From Lutibacter litoralis (lineage in GTDB: Bacteria > Bacteroidota > Bacteroidia > Flavobacteriales > Flavobacteriaceae): a stretch of DNA of 64,000 nucleotides. Under the pieces are notes generated by a model. That model did not search any database. It worked only from the letters and a program-made list of their open reading frames with translations, and was not told where the DNA came from. Position 1 is the first letter of the stretch. Each line of letters begins with the position of its first letter. This document shows positions 27,187-36,474 of this stretch, in pieces. The stretch is from NCBI RefSeq assembly GCF_014646675.1, contig NZ_BMNS01000005.1, positions 260,484 through 324,483 on the forward strand, read 5' to 3'. The position numbers were made by a program, and so were the translations under genes.

Positions 27187-27945
27187 ATGAAAAAAGAGAT
27201 AACTATTTTTTTTACAGCCATGCTATTTTTTACAAGAATCCCTTGTCCAAAATGGATAGATCATTCTAGTAGTAACATGCAAAAAAGCACAAAATACTTC
27301 TCTCTAGTTGGTATAATTGTAGGTTTTTTTGGCGCATTAACCTATTGGAGCTCCTCTTACATTTTACCTCAAAATATTGCTATTTTATTAAGTTATATTG
27401 CTACAATTTGGATTACAGGAGCTTTTCATGAAGATGGTTTTGCTGATGTTTGCGATGGTTTTGGTGGAGGATGGACTAAAGATAAAATATTAGCAATAAT
27501 GAAAGACTCTTTAGTTGGAACCTACGGTATTGTTGGACTTATTTGCTTATTTACACTTAAGTTCTTTACTTTATCAGAAATAAACAGTCAGCTTTTAATA
27601 GTACTTATTGCTGGCCATAGTGTAAGCAGATGTATTGCATCCTTTATTCTATATTTGTACCCATACGCCAGAACAGATGAAAGTAGTAAATCTAAGGCAG
27701 TAGCAAGTAGTTTTAAATTATCGTATTTAATAGTTAACATTATAATTGGAATTTTACCTTTATTATTTTTTAAAACCTATTGGGTGTTTTTAGCATTAAT
27801 TCCACCATTTTTAGCAATGCTTTTATTAGGAAGATTTTTTAACAAATGGATTGGTGGTCAAACTGGTGATTGTGTCGGTGCAACCCAACAAATAAGTGAA
27901 GTTGTATTTTATTTAAGTTTATTAGGTTTATGGAAATTTATTTAA
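27187..27945 (+). CDS. cobS: Adenosylcobinamide-GDP ribazoletransferase (cobalamin synthase)
   Basis: 252 residues from ATG 27187; the frame extends upstream into cobT but the ATG begins the family opening, MKKEITIFFTAMLFFTRIP. Polytopic inner-membrane enzyme with the conserved HEDGFADVCDGFGGG motif, which binds metal and the GDP-activated substrate. It joins adenosylcobinamide-GDP and alpha-ribazole (phosphate). Its last 16 bases overlap cobC. Confidence 0.96.
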   Translation: MKKEITIFFTAMLFFTRIPCPKWIDHSSSNMQKSTKYFSLVGIIVGFFGALTYWSSSYILPQNIAILLSYIATIWITGAFHEDGFADVCDGFGGGWTKDKILAIMKDSLVGTYGIVGLICLFTLKFFTLSEINSQLLIVLIAGHSVSRCIASFILYLYPYARTDESSKSKAVASSFKLSYLIVNIIIGILPLLFFKTYWVFLALIPPFLAMLLLGRFFNKWIGGQTGDCVGATQQISEVVFYLSLLGLWKFI

Positions 27946-28478
27946 TTAGACATACAACTCCAAATATAGAAAAAGGTATTTGCTACGGTCAATCAGACCT
28001 TGATGTTGCCCCCACTTTTGAAGAAGAAGCAAACATCATTTTAGAGTCATTAGCCATTGATAATAAAACTATTGTATATTCAAGTCCCTTAAAAAGATGC
28101 TCGAAATTAGCCTTTAAATTTTCAAAAAACATTATAACTGATAATAGATTGATGGAACTAAACTTTGGAGATTGGGAATTACTAAAATGGGACAATTTAC
28201 CAAAAGAAGCATCAACAATTTGGATGAATAATTTTGTAACAGCTTCTACTCCAAACGGCGAGGCATATATAGATTTAGCTAAAAGAGCATACGAAGCCTT
28301 TACCGAAATCACTTCAACTTCAGCAAAAAAAGTTATTATTACAACACATGCCGGAGTAATTAGAAGTATTCTTTCAAAACTAAATAATATGCATTTAAAG
28401 GACTCTTTTAATATAAAAGTTGATTACGGTCAAGTAATTAAGCTTAAAAAACATAATAATACCTTTACACTACTTTAA
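27930..28478 (+). CDS. cobC: Histidine phosphatase, probable alpha-ribazole phosphatase
   Basis: 182 residues. The phosphoglycerate-mutase-type motif is IYLIRHTTPN, giving the phospho-accepting histidine, with the second arginine in SSPLKRCSKLA and second histidine in TTHAGVIRSIL. It overlaps the end of cobS by 16 bases, the standard context for the phosphatase that removes the 5'-phosphate from alpha-ribazole phosphate or cobalamin phosphate. Without the context it could be any member of the superfamily. Confidence 0.9.
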   Translation: MEIYLIRHTTPNIEKGICYGQSDLDVAPTFEEEANIILESLAIDNKTIVYSSPLKRCSKLAFKFSKNIITDNRLMELNFGDWELLKWDNLPKEASTIWMNNFVTASTPNGEAYIDLAKRAYEAFTEITSTSAKKVIITTHAGVIRSILSKLNNMHLKDSFNIKVDYGQVIKLKKHNNTFTLL

Positions 28479-28488
28479 ACCATTTTTT

Positions 28489-29610
28489 ATGAAGATTTTT
28501 AAAACCACCTTTTTTATAGTTTCAACCATTTTTATTTTAATTTCCTGTAATTCAGATACTTCAAAAAAAACAGGAGAAAAAAAAGAAGTTTCAAACATTA
28601 AATATGCCAAAGGTTTTGATATTATAAAAACCGGTAATGAAACAAAATTAATTATTAAAACACCATATCCAGACGCAAAAGAAGAAACAGTTTATACAAT
28701 TGTTTCTGAAAAATCTAATAAGAAAAACACCATACAAGTTCCTTTAAATTCTATTGTGGTAACTAGTTCTACACATGTGCCAGCCTTAGAACTGCTAGGA
28801 GTTGAAAACAAGTTAGTGGGTTTTCCAAATACGGATTTTATTTCTTCAATAAAAACTAGAAAATTAATTGATAAAAACTTAGTTAAAGAACTAGGACACC
28901 CAGAGCAAATTAATACTGAAACACTATTAGATTTAGACCCTGATTTAGTTATGGGTTTTGCTATTAATAGCAATAATAAAATGTTTTCAAATATTGAAAA
29001 ACTTGGAATTCAAGTAGTTTTTAATGGAGATTGGCTAGAGGAAACGCCAATTGGAAGAGCTGAATGGATTAAGTTTTATGGAGTTTTATTTGACAAAGAA
29101 AAAGAATCTGACAGCATTTTTAATAAAATAAAAAACAACTATTTAGACGCAAAAGCTATTGCACTAAAATCTAAAAACAAACCATCTATTGTATGTGGAG
29201 GGCTTTATAGAGATGTTTGGTACTTGCCTGCTGGGGAAAGTTTTGAGGCTACATTTTTAAAAGATGCGAATATTAACTATTTATGGAAAGACTCTAAAGG
29301 GCAAGGAAGCTTATCATTAAATATTGAAAATGTTTTTGAAAAAGGAAAAGATGCTGATATTTGGACTTCTCCTGGTTTTTATGAAACCTTAGAAGACCTT
29401 GAAAAAGCTAATTTAGTAGCCTCTAAGATGAAAGCATTTAAAAATAAATCCATTTACTCTTATAATAACACAAAAGGTGAAAAGGGAGGTATTTGGTATT
29501 TCGAATTGTCTCCAATTAGACCAGATTTAGTATTAAAAGATTTGATTAAAATTGCACATCCAAATTTATTACCTGATTATGAATTCACATTTTATAAAAA
29601 ATTAAACTAG
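28489..29610 (+). CDS. BtuF-like substrate-binding lipoprotein
   Basis: 373 residues. Signal peptide with lipobox LISC (near residue 21), followed by a lysine-rich linker rather than acidic residues, so it is probably anchored facing the periplasm. The body is a Fe3+/cobalamin-type periplasmic-binding fold: NSIVVTSSTHVPALELLG, LGHPEQINTETLLDLDPDLV and later a second lobe. It follows cobC by 10 bases and precedes the PduO-like gene by two. Binding of corrinoid is inferred from neighbourhood. The BtuCD permease and ATPase are not in the window. Confidence 0.88.
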   Translation: MKIFKTTFFIVSTIFILISCNSDTSKKTGEKKEVSNIKYAKGFDIIKTGNETKLIIKTPYPDAKEETVYTIVSEKSNKKNTIQVPLNSIVVTSSTHVPALELLGVENKLVGFPNTDFISSIKTRKLIDKNLVKELGHPEQINTETLLDLDPDLVMGFAINSNNKMFSNIEKLGIQVVFNGDWLEETPIGRAEWIKFYGVLFDKEKESDSIFNKIKNNYLDAKAIALKSKNKPSIVCGGLYRDVWYLPAGESFEATFLKDANINYLWKDSKGQGSLSLNIENVFEKGKDADIWTSPGFYETLEDLEKANLVASKMKAFKNKSIYSYNNTKGEKGGIWYFELSPIRPDLVLKDLIKIAHPNLLPDYEFTFYKKLN

Positions 29611-29612
29611 AT

Positions 29613-30182
29613 ATGTTAATGAAAAAACTTCGACCAAAATCTAATATAGACGAACTTTGTTATCCATATATTTATGAAGATTCTTTACTTTGTGATTATG
29701 AAATATTAACTGATGATTTAACTAGAATGGTTGGTTGGGCAATTAATGATCTTGGAAATTTAAGACAACAGTACTCTGAAAATATTGAATTACAAACCCT
29801 TGAAAATCAAATTAATTGGATATTACCTCTTTGTTTTCATTTAAACGGTTCTATTAGAGGTAAATTAGCTATTACAGAAGAAGACCATCAACAGTTATTA
29901 GAAAATTATCGAAGCCTAAAAAACATAACCAAAAATGCTATTTCTGGATTTGTTTTACCTGGTGGAGTTTCACCTGTAGGAGTCTTAAATAAGTGTTCTT
30001 CAATGTGTAAACAAGCAATTCGGTTAATGGTAAAGATACATAACGAAGAACAAATAGAAGTTTCAGAAATTTTACCAAAATTTGCCAATTTACTTTGTAA
30101 TTACTTTTTTTCAGCAACTATTTTAATCAATCAAGTTACTGGATATAAAGAAACCCCCTTTAAAAGTAAAAGTTACAAATAG
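29613..30182 (+). CDS. PduO-type adenosyltransferase homologue lacking the active site
   Basis: 189 residues (a second ATG two codons in is equally possible). The C-terminal half carries the family motif FVLPGG followed by a helix, VLNKCSSMCKQAIRLMVKI, which lines up with the ATP:cob(I)alamin adenosyltransferase helix LH-x-CR-x-x-CRRAER. In this alignment the histidine is N, the first arginine S, the next two K and Q and the glutamate I; the following arginine remains. The N-terminal ATP loop (TGDxGxT) is absent, replaced by a different sequence, LCYPYIYEDSLLCDYEIL. I conclude it keeps the fold but cannot transfer adenosyl groups. It ends the cobalamin gene series, so it may bind corrinoids or their handlers. 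Confidence 0.75.
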   Translation: MLMKKLRPKSNIDELCYPYIYEDSLLCDYEILTDDLTRMVGWAINDLGNLRQQYSENIELQTLENQINWILPLCFHLNGSIRGKLAITEEDHQQLLENYRSLKNITKNAISGFVLPGGVSPVGVLNKCSSMCKQAIRLMVKIHNEEQIEVSEILPKFANLLCNYFFSATILINQVTGYKETPFKSKSYK

Positions 30183-30287
30183 TTATTCTCTTATATATAA
30201 ATTATGCCTTTGAGAATAATTCAATTCCAAAAAAAACAAAAGGTTTTATTGTTAGTTGCACAGAGGCTAAATTAGAAACGGATTAAG

Positions 30288-30476
30288 ATGACTACATTAA
30301 AAATAGCTAATTTTTACAATAATAACCTAGAAGTATTTGGTAATTCTAAAATTGCTGTAATTATAATTATGCCTCAAGGTATTGTAATTCCAATTTTAGT
30401 AAACACAAAAGATAATGAATATGATTCTAGACCTTTTAGCACTTTTGAAGCTACTACTAAATGGATTTTAAGTTAA
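30288..30476 (+). CDS. Hypothetical protein, 62 residues
   Basis: A short open frame beginning MTTLKIANFYNNN and ending ATTKWILS. It has a hydrophobic stretch (IAVIIIMPQGIVIPILV) that could be a buried strand pair or a helix. No family recognised. The 100 bases before it contain another open stretch (SIPKKTKGFIVSCTEAKLE) in a different frame ended by TAA, which hints that this may be part of a decayed longer gene. Treat as uncertain. Confidence 0.3.
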   Translation: MTTLKIANFYNNNLEVFGNSKIAVIIIMPQGIVIPILVNTKDNEYDSRPFSTFEATTKWILS

Positions 30477-30495
30477 AAACTCTCTTTTTTGAAAC

Positions 30496-33120
30496 TTAAA
30501 ACATTGTTATCTGTCCATCTTCATCTTTTTTTGAATCACCTTTTTTAAGATCTGATTTTAAGTTTTTAGTGCTAACAGAATTGTCTAATACCTCTTCATC
30601 ATTAACTTCAACATCATTAACTATTGGAGCTTCATAAGGCAAGGGTTCTAACATATTAACATTTTTAATTTTATCGGTAGTTAATTGATTTCCTAAGGCT
30701 TTAATTCCCTTTACAGCTATAAATTCTTCTAAATTAACTTCCATGTTTTCTATACTTCTCTTAGAAAATTGAATTTCAGCCATAGGTCTATAATCTGTAG
30801 ATACAATCTCTAATTGCGATTTTGGGTGTTCAGAAATAAAAACTTCTTCTTTGTTTGGATTGTCAATCATAAAACGTTTTACATAATAACGTTCTTTTTC
30901 ACCATCAAAATAAATTGCAGAAATTGGTTTTTCAGGGATCCATTTTTCCAGCACAATCATATCCGAATCAAAATGTGTGGTAAGTTCAGGCTTTACTGTT
31001 TTTACCTGTCCTTTTTGATTGATTATTAACAACCTATCTTCACCTCTAAATTCTCCTAAAAGTTCTCCTCTATCATCAACATTTAAACGTTGTACAGTTT
31101 CATCGAACCAAATTTTTCGAGGTTTTAACGTAGAAACACCTTCAGCCTTAAGTTCAATTTTTTTAATAGCATATTTTGTAACTGTATTTCCTTTTGAACT
31201 TCTTCCTTTAATTGCTAAATCTGAAAAATCGATATCCCATTTTAGTTTTTTTATACTTCCAACAGCCCGTAAATTAATAGTAACTGTCTCTGCTTCTCCA
31301 TTAGGGTTTGCTGTAAAATACTGAACAACTGAAGCTTTAGAACCAGCCGTTAAATCGTATTCTTTATCACGTGTTACACTGGTAACGTTAAATCGTTTCA
31401 TATAACTAGGTCCACTTCTGCCATCTCTATAAATCATATTATAAACAGTACGTTTATCTCTCTTTTTAAACACAGCAATATGGATAATATCTTTCCCTAC
31501 AAAGGTTTTTGTATCAACTTTGGTAACCATCATTACACCATCTTTCCTAAAAATAATAACATCATCTATATCAGCACAATCATCTACATATTCATCTCTT
31601 TTTAAAGAAGTTCCAACAAAACCTTCTTCTCTATTTACATATAGTTTTGTGTTTCTCATTACTACTTTTGTAGCCACAATATCATCAAATAAACGGATTT
31701 CAGTTTTGCGCTCTTTTCCTTTTCCGTATTTTGCTTTTAAATTTTTAAAATAATCAATAGCGAAGTCTATTAAATTTGCTAAATGGTGTTTTACCTGTGC
31801 TATTTTTTTTTCTAAACTCTCTATAAATTGTTTTGCTTTATCTATATCAAATTTCGATATTTTTTTGATTCTAATTTCTGTTAATCTAACAATATCTTCT
31901 TCTGTAATATCCCTTTTTAAATGTTTTATATGTGGTTTTAAACCTTTATCAATTGCTTTAATTACACCTTCCCAAGTTGCTTCTTCTTCAATATCTCGGT
32001 AAATTCTATTTTCAATAAAAATACGTTCTAACGATGCAAAATGCCATTGCTCTTCCAATTCATTTAACTGAATTTCAAGCTCTTGCTTCAATAAATCTAC
32101 CGTATGATCTGTGGAAAGTCTCAAAATTTCTGAAACACCAATAAATACAGGTTTATTATCTTCAATAACACAACACAACGGAGAAATTGAATTTTCGCAA
32201 TTTGTAAACGCAAATAATGCATCAATGGTTTTATCTGGTGAAATTCCATTTGGTAAATGCACTAAAATTTCAACATTTGCAGCCGTATTATCTTCAATTT
32301 GTTTAATTTTTATGGTGCCTTTATCATTTGCTTTTAAAATAGAATCAATTAAACTTGATGTTGTTGTTCCAAATGGAATTTCAGTGATTACCAATGTTTT
32401 TTTATCGAGCTGTGATATTTTTGCACGCGATCTAATTTTTCCACCTCTTTTTCCATCGTTATAATTTGAAACATCTGCATTTCCACCAGTTACAAAATCT
32501 GGAAATAATGTAAAACTTTTACCTTTTAAATGTTTTATGGAAGCATCTATTAATTCATTAAAATTATGAGGTAAAATTTTTGTTGAAAGTCCAACTGCAA
32601 TTCCTTCAGCACCTTGCGCCAATAGCATTGGAAATTTAACAGGTAAATCTATCGGTTCTTTCCTTCTTCCGTCGTAAGAAGCTTGCCATTCTGTGGTTTT
32701 AGGATTAAAAACAACATCTAACGCAAATTTTGACAAACGTGCTTCAATATAACGTGATGCTGCTGCGCGGTCACCAGTCAATATATTTCCCCAGTTACCT
32801 TGCATATCGATCAATAATTCTTTCTGACCGATTTGTACCATTGCGTCTGCAATAGAAGCATCTCCGTGCGGATGGTATTGCATTGTGTGCCCAACAATAT
32901 TTGCAACTTTATTGTAACGACCATCGTCTAAATCTTTCATTGAATGCATTATTCTGCGCTGTACTGGCTTAAAACCATCTCGAATTCCCGGAACTGCACG
33001 TTCTAAAATTACATAAGAAGCATAATCCAGAAACCAATCTTTATACATTCCAGTTACCTTGGTAATGGTTTCTTGGTTTCCGAATTCATCGTTAATTGAC
33101 TCGTTATTTTCTTCTTGCAT
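30496..33120 (-). CDS. parC: DNA topoisomerase IV subunit A
   Basis: 874 residues. The breakage-reunion core starts near residue 22 (YKDWFLDYASYVILERAVPG), with the catalytic tyrosine in AAASRYIEARL (about residue 125) and GDASIADAMVQIGQ before it. A coiled-coil-rich region lies around 390-450, followed by a C-terminal domain with partial beta-pinwheel character and an acidic, lysine-mixed tail ending DGQITMF. It pairs with parE 57 bases upstream on the same strand, which together make the decatenating enzyme. The Bacteroidota ParC is often mislabelled gyrase A; the parE neighbour supports ParC. Confidence 0.94.
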   Translation of the reverse strand: MQEENNESINDEFGNQETITKVTGMYKDWFLDYASYVILERAVPGIRDGFKPVQRRIMHSMKDLDDGRYNKVANIVGHTMQYHPHGDASIADAMVQIGQKELLIDMQGNWGNILTGDRAAASRYIEARLSKFALDVVFNPKTTEWQASYDGRRKEPIDLPVKFPMLLAQGAEGIAVGLSTKILPHNFNELIDASIKHLKGKSFTLFPDFVTGGNADVSNYNDGKRGGKIRSRAKISQLDKKTLVITEIPFGTTTSSLIDSILKANDKGTIKIKQIEDNTAANVEILVHLPNGISPDKTIDALFAFTNCENSISPLCCVIEDNKPVFIGVSEILRLSTDHTVDLLKQELEIQLNELEEQWHFASLERIFIENRIYRDIEEEATWEGVIKAIDKGLKPHIKHLKRDITEEDIVRLTEIRIKKISKFDIDKAKQFIESLEKKIAQVKHHLANLIDFAIDYFKNLKAKYGKGKERKTEIRLFDDIVATKVVMRNTKLYVNREEGFVGTSLKRDEYVDDCADIDDVIIFRKDGVMMVTKVDTKTFVGKDIIHIAVFKKRDKRTVYNMIYRDGRSGPSYMKRFNVTSVTRDKEYDLTAGSKASVVQYFTANPNGEAETVTINLRAVGSIKKLKWDIDFSDLAIKGRSSKGNTVTKYAIKKIELKAEGVSTLKPRKIWFDETVQRLNVDDRGELLGEFRGEDRLLIINQKGQVKTVKPELTTHFDSDMIVLEKWIPEKPISAIYFDGEKERYYVKRFMIDNPNKEEVFISEHPKSQLEIVSTDYRPMAEIQFSKRSIENMEVNLEEFIAVKGIKALGNQLTTDKIKNVNMLEPLPYEAPIVNDVEVNDEEVLDNSVSTKNLKSDLKKGDSKKDEDGQITMF

Positions 33121-33177
33121 TATTATTTTTATAGTATTTGGTATCTGGCATCTGGTATTTAATTGATCATTAAAACC

Positions 33178-35031
33178 CTATTCTTCAACTATATCTAATT
33201 CTACTTTTAAATTTTGGATGATAAATTTTTGTCGATCTGGAGTATTTTTCCCCATATAAAACTCGAGTAATTTATCAATTGATGTTTCTTTATCTAACAT
33301 AACAGGATCTAAACGAATATCGTTCCCAATAAAATGCACAAATTCATCAGGAGAAATTTCTCCTAAACCTTTAAATCTAGTCATTTCTGGCTTTCCCTTT
33401 AACTTTTTAATTGCATCTTGCTTTTCTTCAGGCGTATAGCAATAAAATGTTTGTTTTTTATCACGAACTCTAAACAACGGCGTGTCTAAAATATACAAAT
33501 GTCCTTCTTTAATTAACTCAGGAAAAAATTGTAAAAAGAACGTAATTAATAACAATCTAATATGCATTCCATCAACATCGGCATCGGTTGCAATTACAAT
33601 ATTATTATATCTTAAATTTTCTAAACCATCTTCTATATCTAACGCTGCTTGAAGCAGGTTAAATTCTTCGTTTTCATACACTATTTTTTTACTCATATTG
33701 TATGAGTTTAATGGTTTTCCACGTAAACTAAAGACAGCTTGTGTATTAACATCTCTAGATTTTGTAATAGAACCACTCGCAGAATCTCCCTCAGTAATAA
33801 ACAAGGTGCTTTCTAAACGATTCTCCTTTTTTAAATCGTTTAAATGAACCCTACAATCGCGTAATTTTTTATTGTGTACACTTGCTTTTTTAGCACGGTC
33901 TCGTGCTAGTTTTCTGATTCCAGATAAATCTTTTCGTTCTTTTTCAGCTTGCAATATTTTCTTCTGAATTTTTTCAGCAACATCTGGATTTTTATGTAAA
34001 TAATTATCCAAATTTCTTTTTACAAAATCGGTAATAAAAGTTCTTACTGTTGGTAAGCCTCCTCCCATTTCTGTTGAACCTAATTTTGTTTTTGTTTGAC
34101 TTTCAAAAACAGGTTCCATTACTTTTACACTAACAGCAGAAACAATTGATTTTCGAATATCTGAAGCTTCATAATTTTTACCAAAATATTCACGTACTGT
34201 TTTTACAATAGCTTCTCTAAAAGCATTTTGATGTGTTCCCCCTTGTGTTGTGTGCTGCCCGTTGACAAAAGAATGGTATTCTTCGCTATATTGGGCTTTG
34301 CTGTAGGTTAGTGCAACTTCAATATCTTCACCTTTTAGATGAACAATTGGAAAAAGCATAAACTCATCGGCTATATTTTCTTCAAGTAAATCTTTTAAAC
34401 CATTTTCGGAAAAGTACTTTTCTCCATTAAAAACTATGGTTAATCCTGTATTTAGGTACACATAATTTTTAATCATTTTTACAATATATTCACTTCTATA
34501 CTTGAATTTTGTAAAAATACTTCTATCAGGTACAAAAGTTACTTTTGTTCCTTTTCTATTTGTAGAGACTTGAGGTTTCTCTTCAAGAGTAATTGTTCCT
34601 TTTTCAAATTCTGCAAACACCGTTTTTCCATCTCTAAAAGATTGCACTTTAAAATACGATGAAAGTGCATTTACAGCTTTGGTACCAACTCCATTTAAAC
34701 CAACAGACTTTTTAAATGCTTTGGAGTCATACTTTCCACCGGTATTCATTTTGGAAACAACATCTACAACTTTTCCTAAAGGAATTCCACGACCATAATC
34801 TCGTATTGTTACGGTATCTTCTTTAACGGAAACTTCAATAGTTTTACCTGCTCCCATTACATACTCGTCAATAGAATTGTCTAAAACTTCTTTAATTAAA
34901 ATGTAAATACCGTCGTCAGGCGACGATCCATCACCTAATTTTCCAATATACATACCTGGACGCATTCTAATGTGTTCTTTCCAGTCTAATGAGCGAATAT
35001 TATCCTCGGTATATGATGTTTGTTCTGCCAT
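33178..35031 (-). CDS. parE: DNA topoisomerase IV subunit B
   Basis: 617 residues. GHKL ATPase motifs: [10 protein letters not shown] (catalytic glutamate and magnesium asparagine), [10 protein letters not shown] and [15 protein letters not shown]; then the transducer and the TOPRIM motifs EGDSASGS and [10 protein letters not shown]. It lacks the long GyrB insertions, as expected for ParE. The intergenic region to parC is 57 bases and shows no terminator, so the two are probably co-transcribed. Confidence 0.95.
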   Translation of the reverse strand: MAEQTSYTEDNIRSLDWKEHIRMRPGMYIGKLGDGSSPDDGIYILIKEVLDNSIDEYVMGAGKTIEVSVKEDTVTIRDYGRGIPLGKVVDVVSKMNTGGKYDSKAFKKSVGLNGVGTKAVNALSSYFKVQSFRDGKTVFAEFEKGTITLEEKPQVSTNRKGTKVTFVPDRSIFTKFKYRSEYIVKMIKNYVYLNTGLTIVFNGEKYFSENGLKDLLEENIADEFMLFPIVHLKGEDIEVALTYSKAQYSEEYHSFVNGQHTTQGGTHQNAFREAIVKTVREYFGKNYEASDIRKSIVSAVSVKVMEPVFESQTKTKLGSTEMGGGLPTVRTFITDFVKRNLDNYLHKNPDVAEKIQKKILQAEKERKDLSGIRKLARDRAKKASVHNKKLRDCRVHLNDLKKENRLESTLFITEGDSASGSITKSRDVNTQAVFSLRGKPLNSYNMSKKIVYENEEFNLLQAALDIEDGLENLRYNNIVIATDADVDGMHIRLLLITFFLQFFPELIKEGHLYILDTPLFRVRDKKQTFYCYTPEEKQDAIKKLKGKPEMTRFKGLGEISPDEFVHFIGNDIRLDPVMLDKETSIDKLLEFYMGKNTPDRQKFIIQNLKVELDIVEE

Positions 35032-35086
35032 TTATAATTGTGCTGCTTTTGAAGATGTGCTAAAGTACTATTTTAGAATAAGAAAT

Positions 35087-35125
35087 AAAAAAAACGCTAT
35101 TAAAATAATTATTAACAGCGTTTTT
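35087..35125 (-). terminator. Rho-independent terminator of ychF
   Basis: Stem AACGCT-x-TTAA/TTAA-x-AGCGTT with one mismatch (35093-35122), followed on the minus strand by eight T residues. It separates ychF from parE. Confidence 0.8.
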
Positions 35126-35148
35126 AACTAAATTTTTAATAAAAACTC

Positions 35149-36243
35149 TTAGACGTTAAATCTAAAATGCATTACATCTCCATCTTTTACAATATACTCT
35201 TTACCTTCAACACGCATTTTACCTGCTTCTTTCACTTTTGCTTCACTTCCGAATTTCACAAAATCATCATAAGCTATAACTTCGGCTCTAATAAATCCTT
35301 TTTCAAAATCGGTATGGATTACTCCAGCAGCCTGTGGTGCAGAATCTCCAATATTTATAGTCCAAGCTCTTACTTCTTTTACGCCTGCTGTAAAATAGGT
35401 TTGCTGATTTAATAATTTATAAGCTGCTCTAATTAATACAGAAGAGCCTGGCTCTTGTAAACCCATATCTTCTAAAAACATTTGACGTTCTTCGTAAGAT
35501 TCTAATTCGGTAATATCAGCTTCCATTCCAACTGCTAGCATAATAATTTCAGCATTTTCATCTTTCACTGCTTCTTTTAAAGCGTCAACATATGCATTTC
35601 CATCTACGGCTGCATCTTCATCCACATTACAAACATATAATGTAGGTTTGTCTGTAATAAATTGTAAGGGCTTAATATACTCCTCTCGCTCTTTTTCTGT
35701 AAAATCAATTGCCCTAACCGAAATTGCTGCTTCTAAACCTTCTTTTACTTTTAAAAGTACATCTAATTCTTTTTGAGCTTCTTTATTTCCAGTTCTAGCA
35801 GTTTTTTTAACACGCTCTAACCTTTTTTCTAAAGTTTCAAAATCCTTTAATTGAAGTTCAATATCAATAGTTTCTTTATCTCTAACAGGATCTACAGTTG
35901 TATCAACATGTACAATATTATCGTTATCAAAACAACGAATTACATGTATAATCGCATCAGTTTCACGAATATTTGCTAAAAATTGATTTCCCAATCCTTC
36001 ACCTTTACTTGCTCCTCTAACAAGACCTGCAATATCAACAATATCTACTGTTGCCATTTGAACACGTTCCGGCTTCACTAATTCCTCCAATTTTGCAATT
36101 CTGCTATCTGGCACATTTACAACACCAACATTAGGTTCTATAGTACAAAACGGAAAGTTGGCACTTTGTGCTTTTGCGTTTGATAAACAATTAAACAATG
36201 TTGATTTTCCAACATTTGGCAATCCTACAATTCCTGCTTTCAT
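35149..36243 (-). CDS. ychF: Redox-regulated ribosome-binding P-loop NTPase YchF
   Basis: 364 residues, the family's standard length. G1 GLPNVGKSTLFN, G3 DIAGLVRGASKG and, in place of the GTP-selecting NKxD, CNVDED, consistent with ATP preference in the OLA1/YchF group. The helical insert (TARTGNKEAQKELD region) and the C-terminal TGS-like domain (FTAGVKEVRAWTINIG) are present, ending RFNV. It binds the ribosome and takes part in stress responses. Preceded by a perfect minus-7 box. Confidence 0.96.
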   Translation of the reverse strand: MKAGIVGLPNVGKSTLFNCLSNAKAQSANFPFCTIEPNVGVVNVPDSRIAKLEELVKPERVQMATVDIVDIAGLVRGASKGEGLGNQFLANIRETDAIIHVIRCFDNDNIVHVDTTVDPVRDKETIDIELQLKDFETLEKRLERVKKTARTGNKEAQKELDVLLKVKEGLEAAISVRAIDFTEKEREEYIKPLQFITDKPTLYVCNVDEDAAVDGNAYVDALKEAVKDENAEIIMLAVGMEADITELESYEERQMFLEDMGLQEPGSSVLIRAAYKLLNQQTYFTAGVKEVRAWTINIGDSAPQAAGVIHTDFEKGFIRAEVIAYDDFVKFGSEAKVKEAGKMRVEGKEYIVKDGDVMHFRFNV

Positions 36244-36268
36244 ATTTCTCTATTATTTTTTAGCGGTG

Positions 36269-36276
36269 CAAATATA
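36269..36276 (-). promoter_or_regulatory. TAnnTTTG minus-7 promoter box for ychF
   Basis: TATATTTG followed by C on the minus strand, 25 bases before the ATG at 36243. Exact consensus and usual distance. Confidence 0.7.
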
Positions 36277-36474
36277 CTATTAAGATTTAAGTTTAAAAGC
36301 ATTTATTTGTTTTTACAATTTTGATATCCTTTCTCTAAAAAAGTTGACAACTACCTTGTTAAAAACAACCTTCATCTAATTTCATTCGTTATTGGTATAA
36401 AAACAATTATCCTTTGTAATAATAATTATATATTTATAACTTCAAACTATAACAAACCTTAAAACAACTATAAC

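Noticed and set aside
30183..30219. Terminator at the end of the cobalamin operon
   Set aside because: The inverted repeat has a 21-base loop and is not followed by a T-run.
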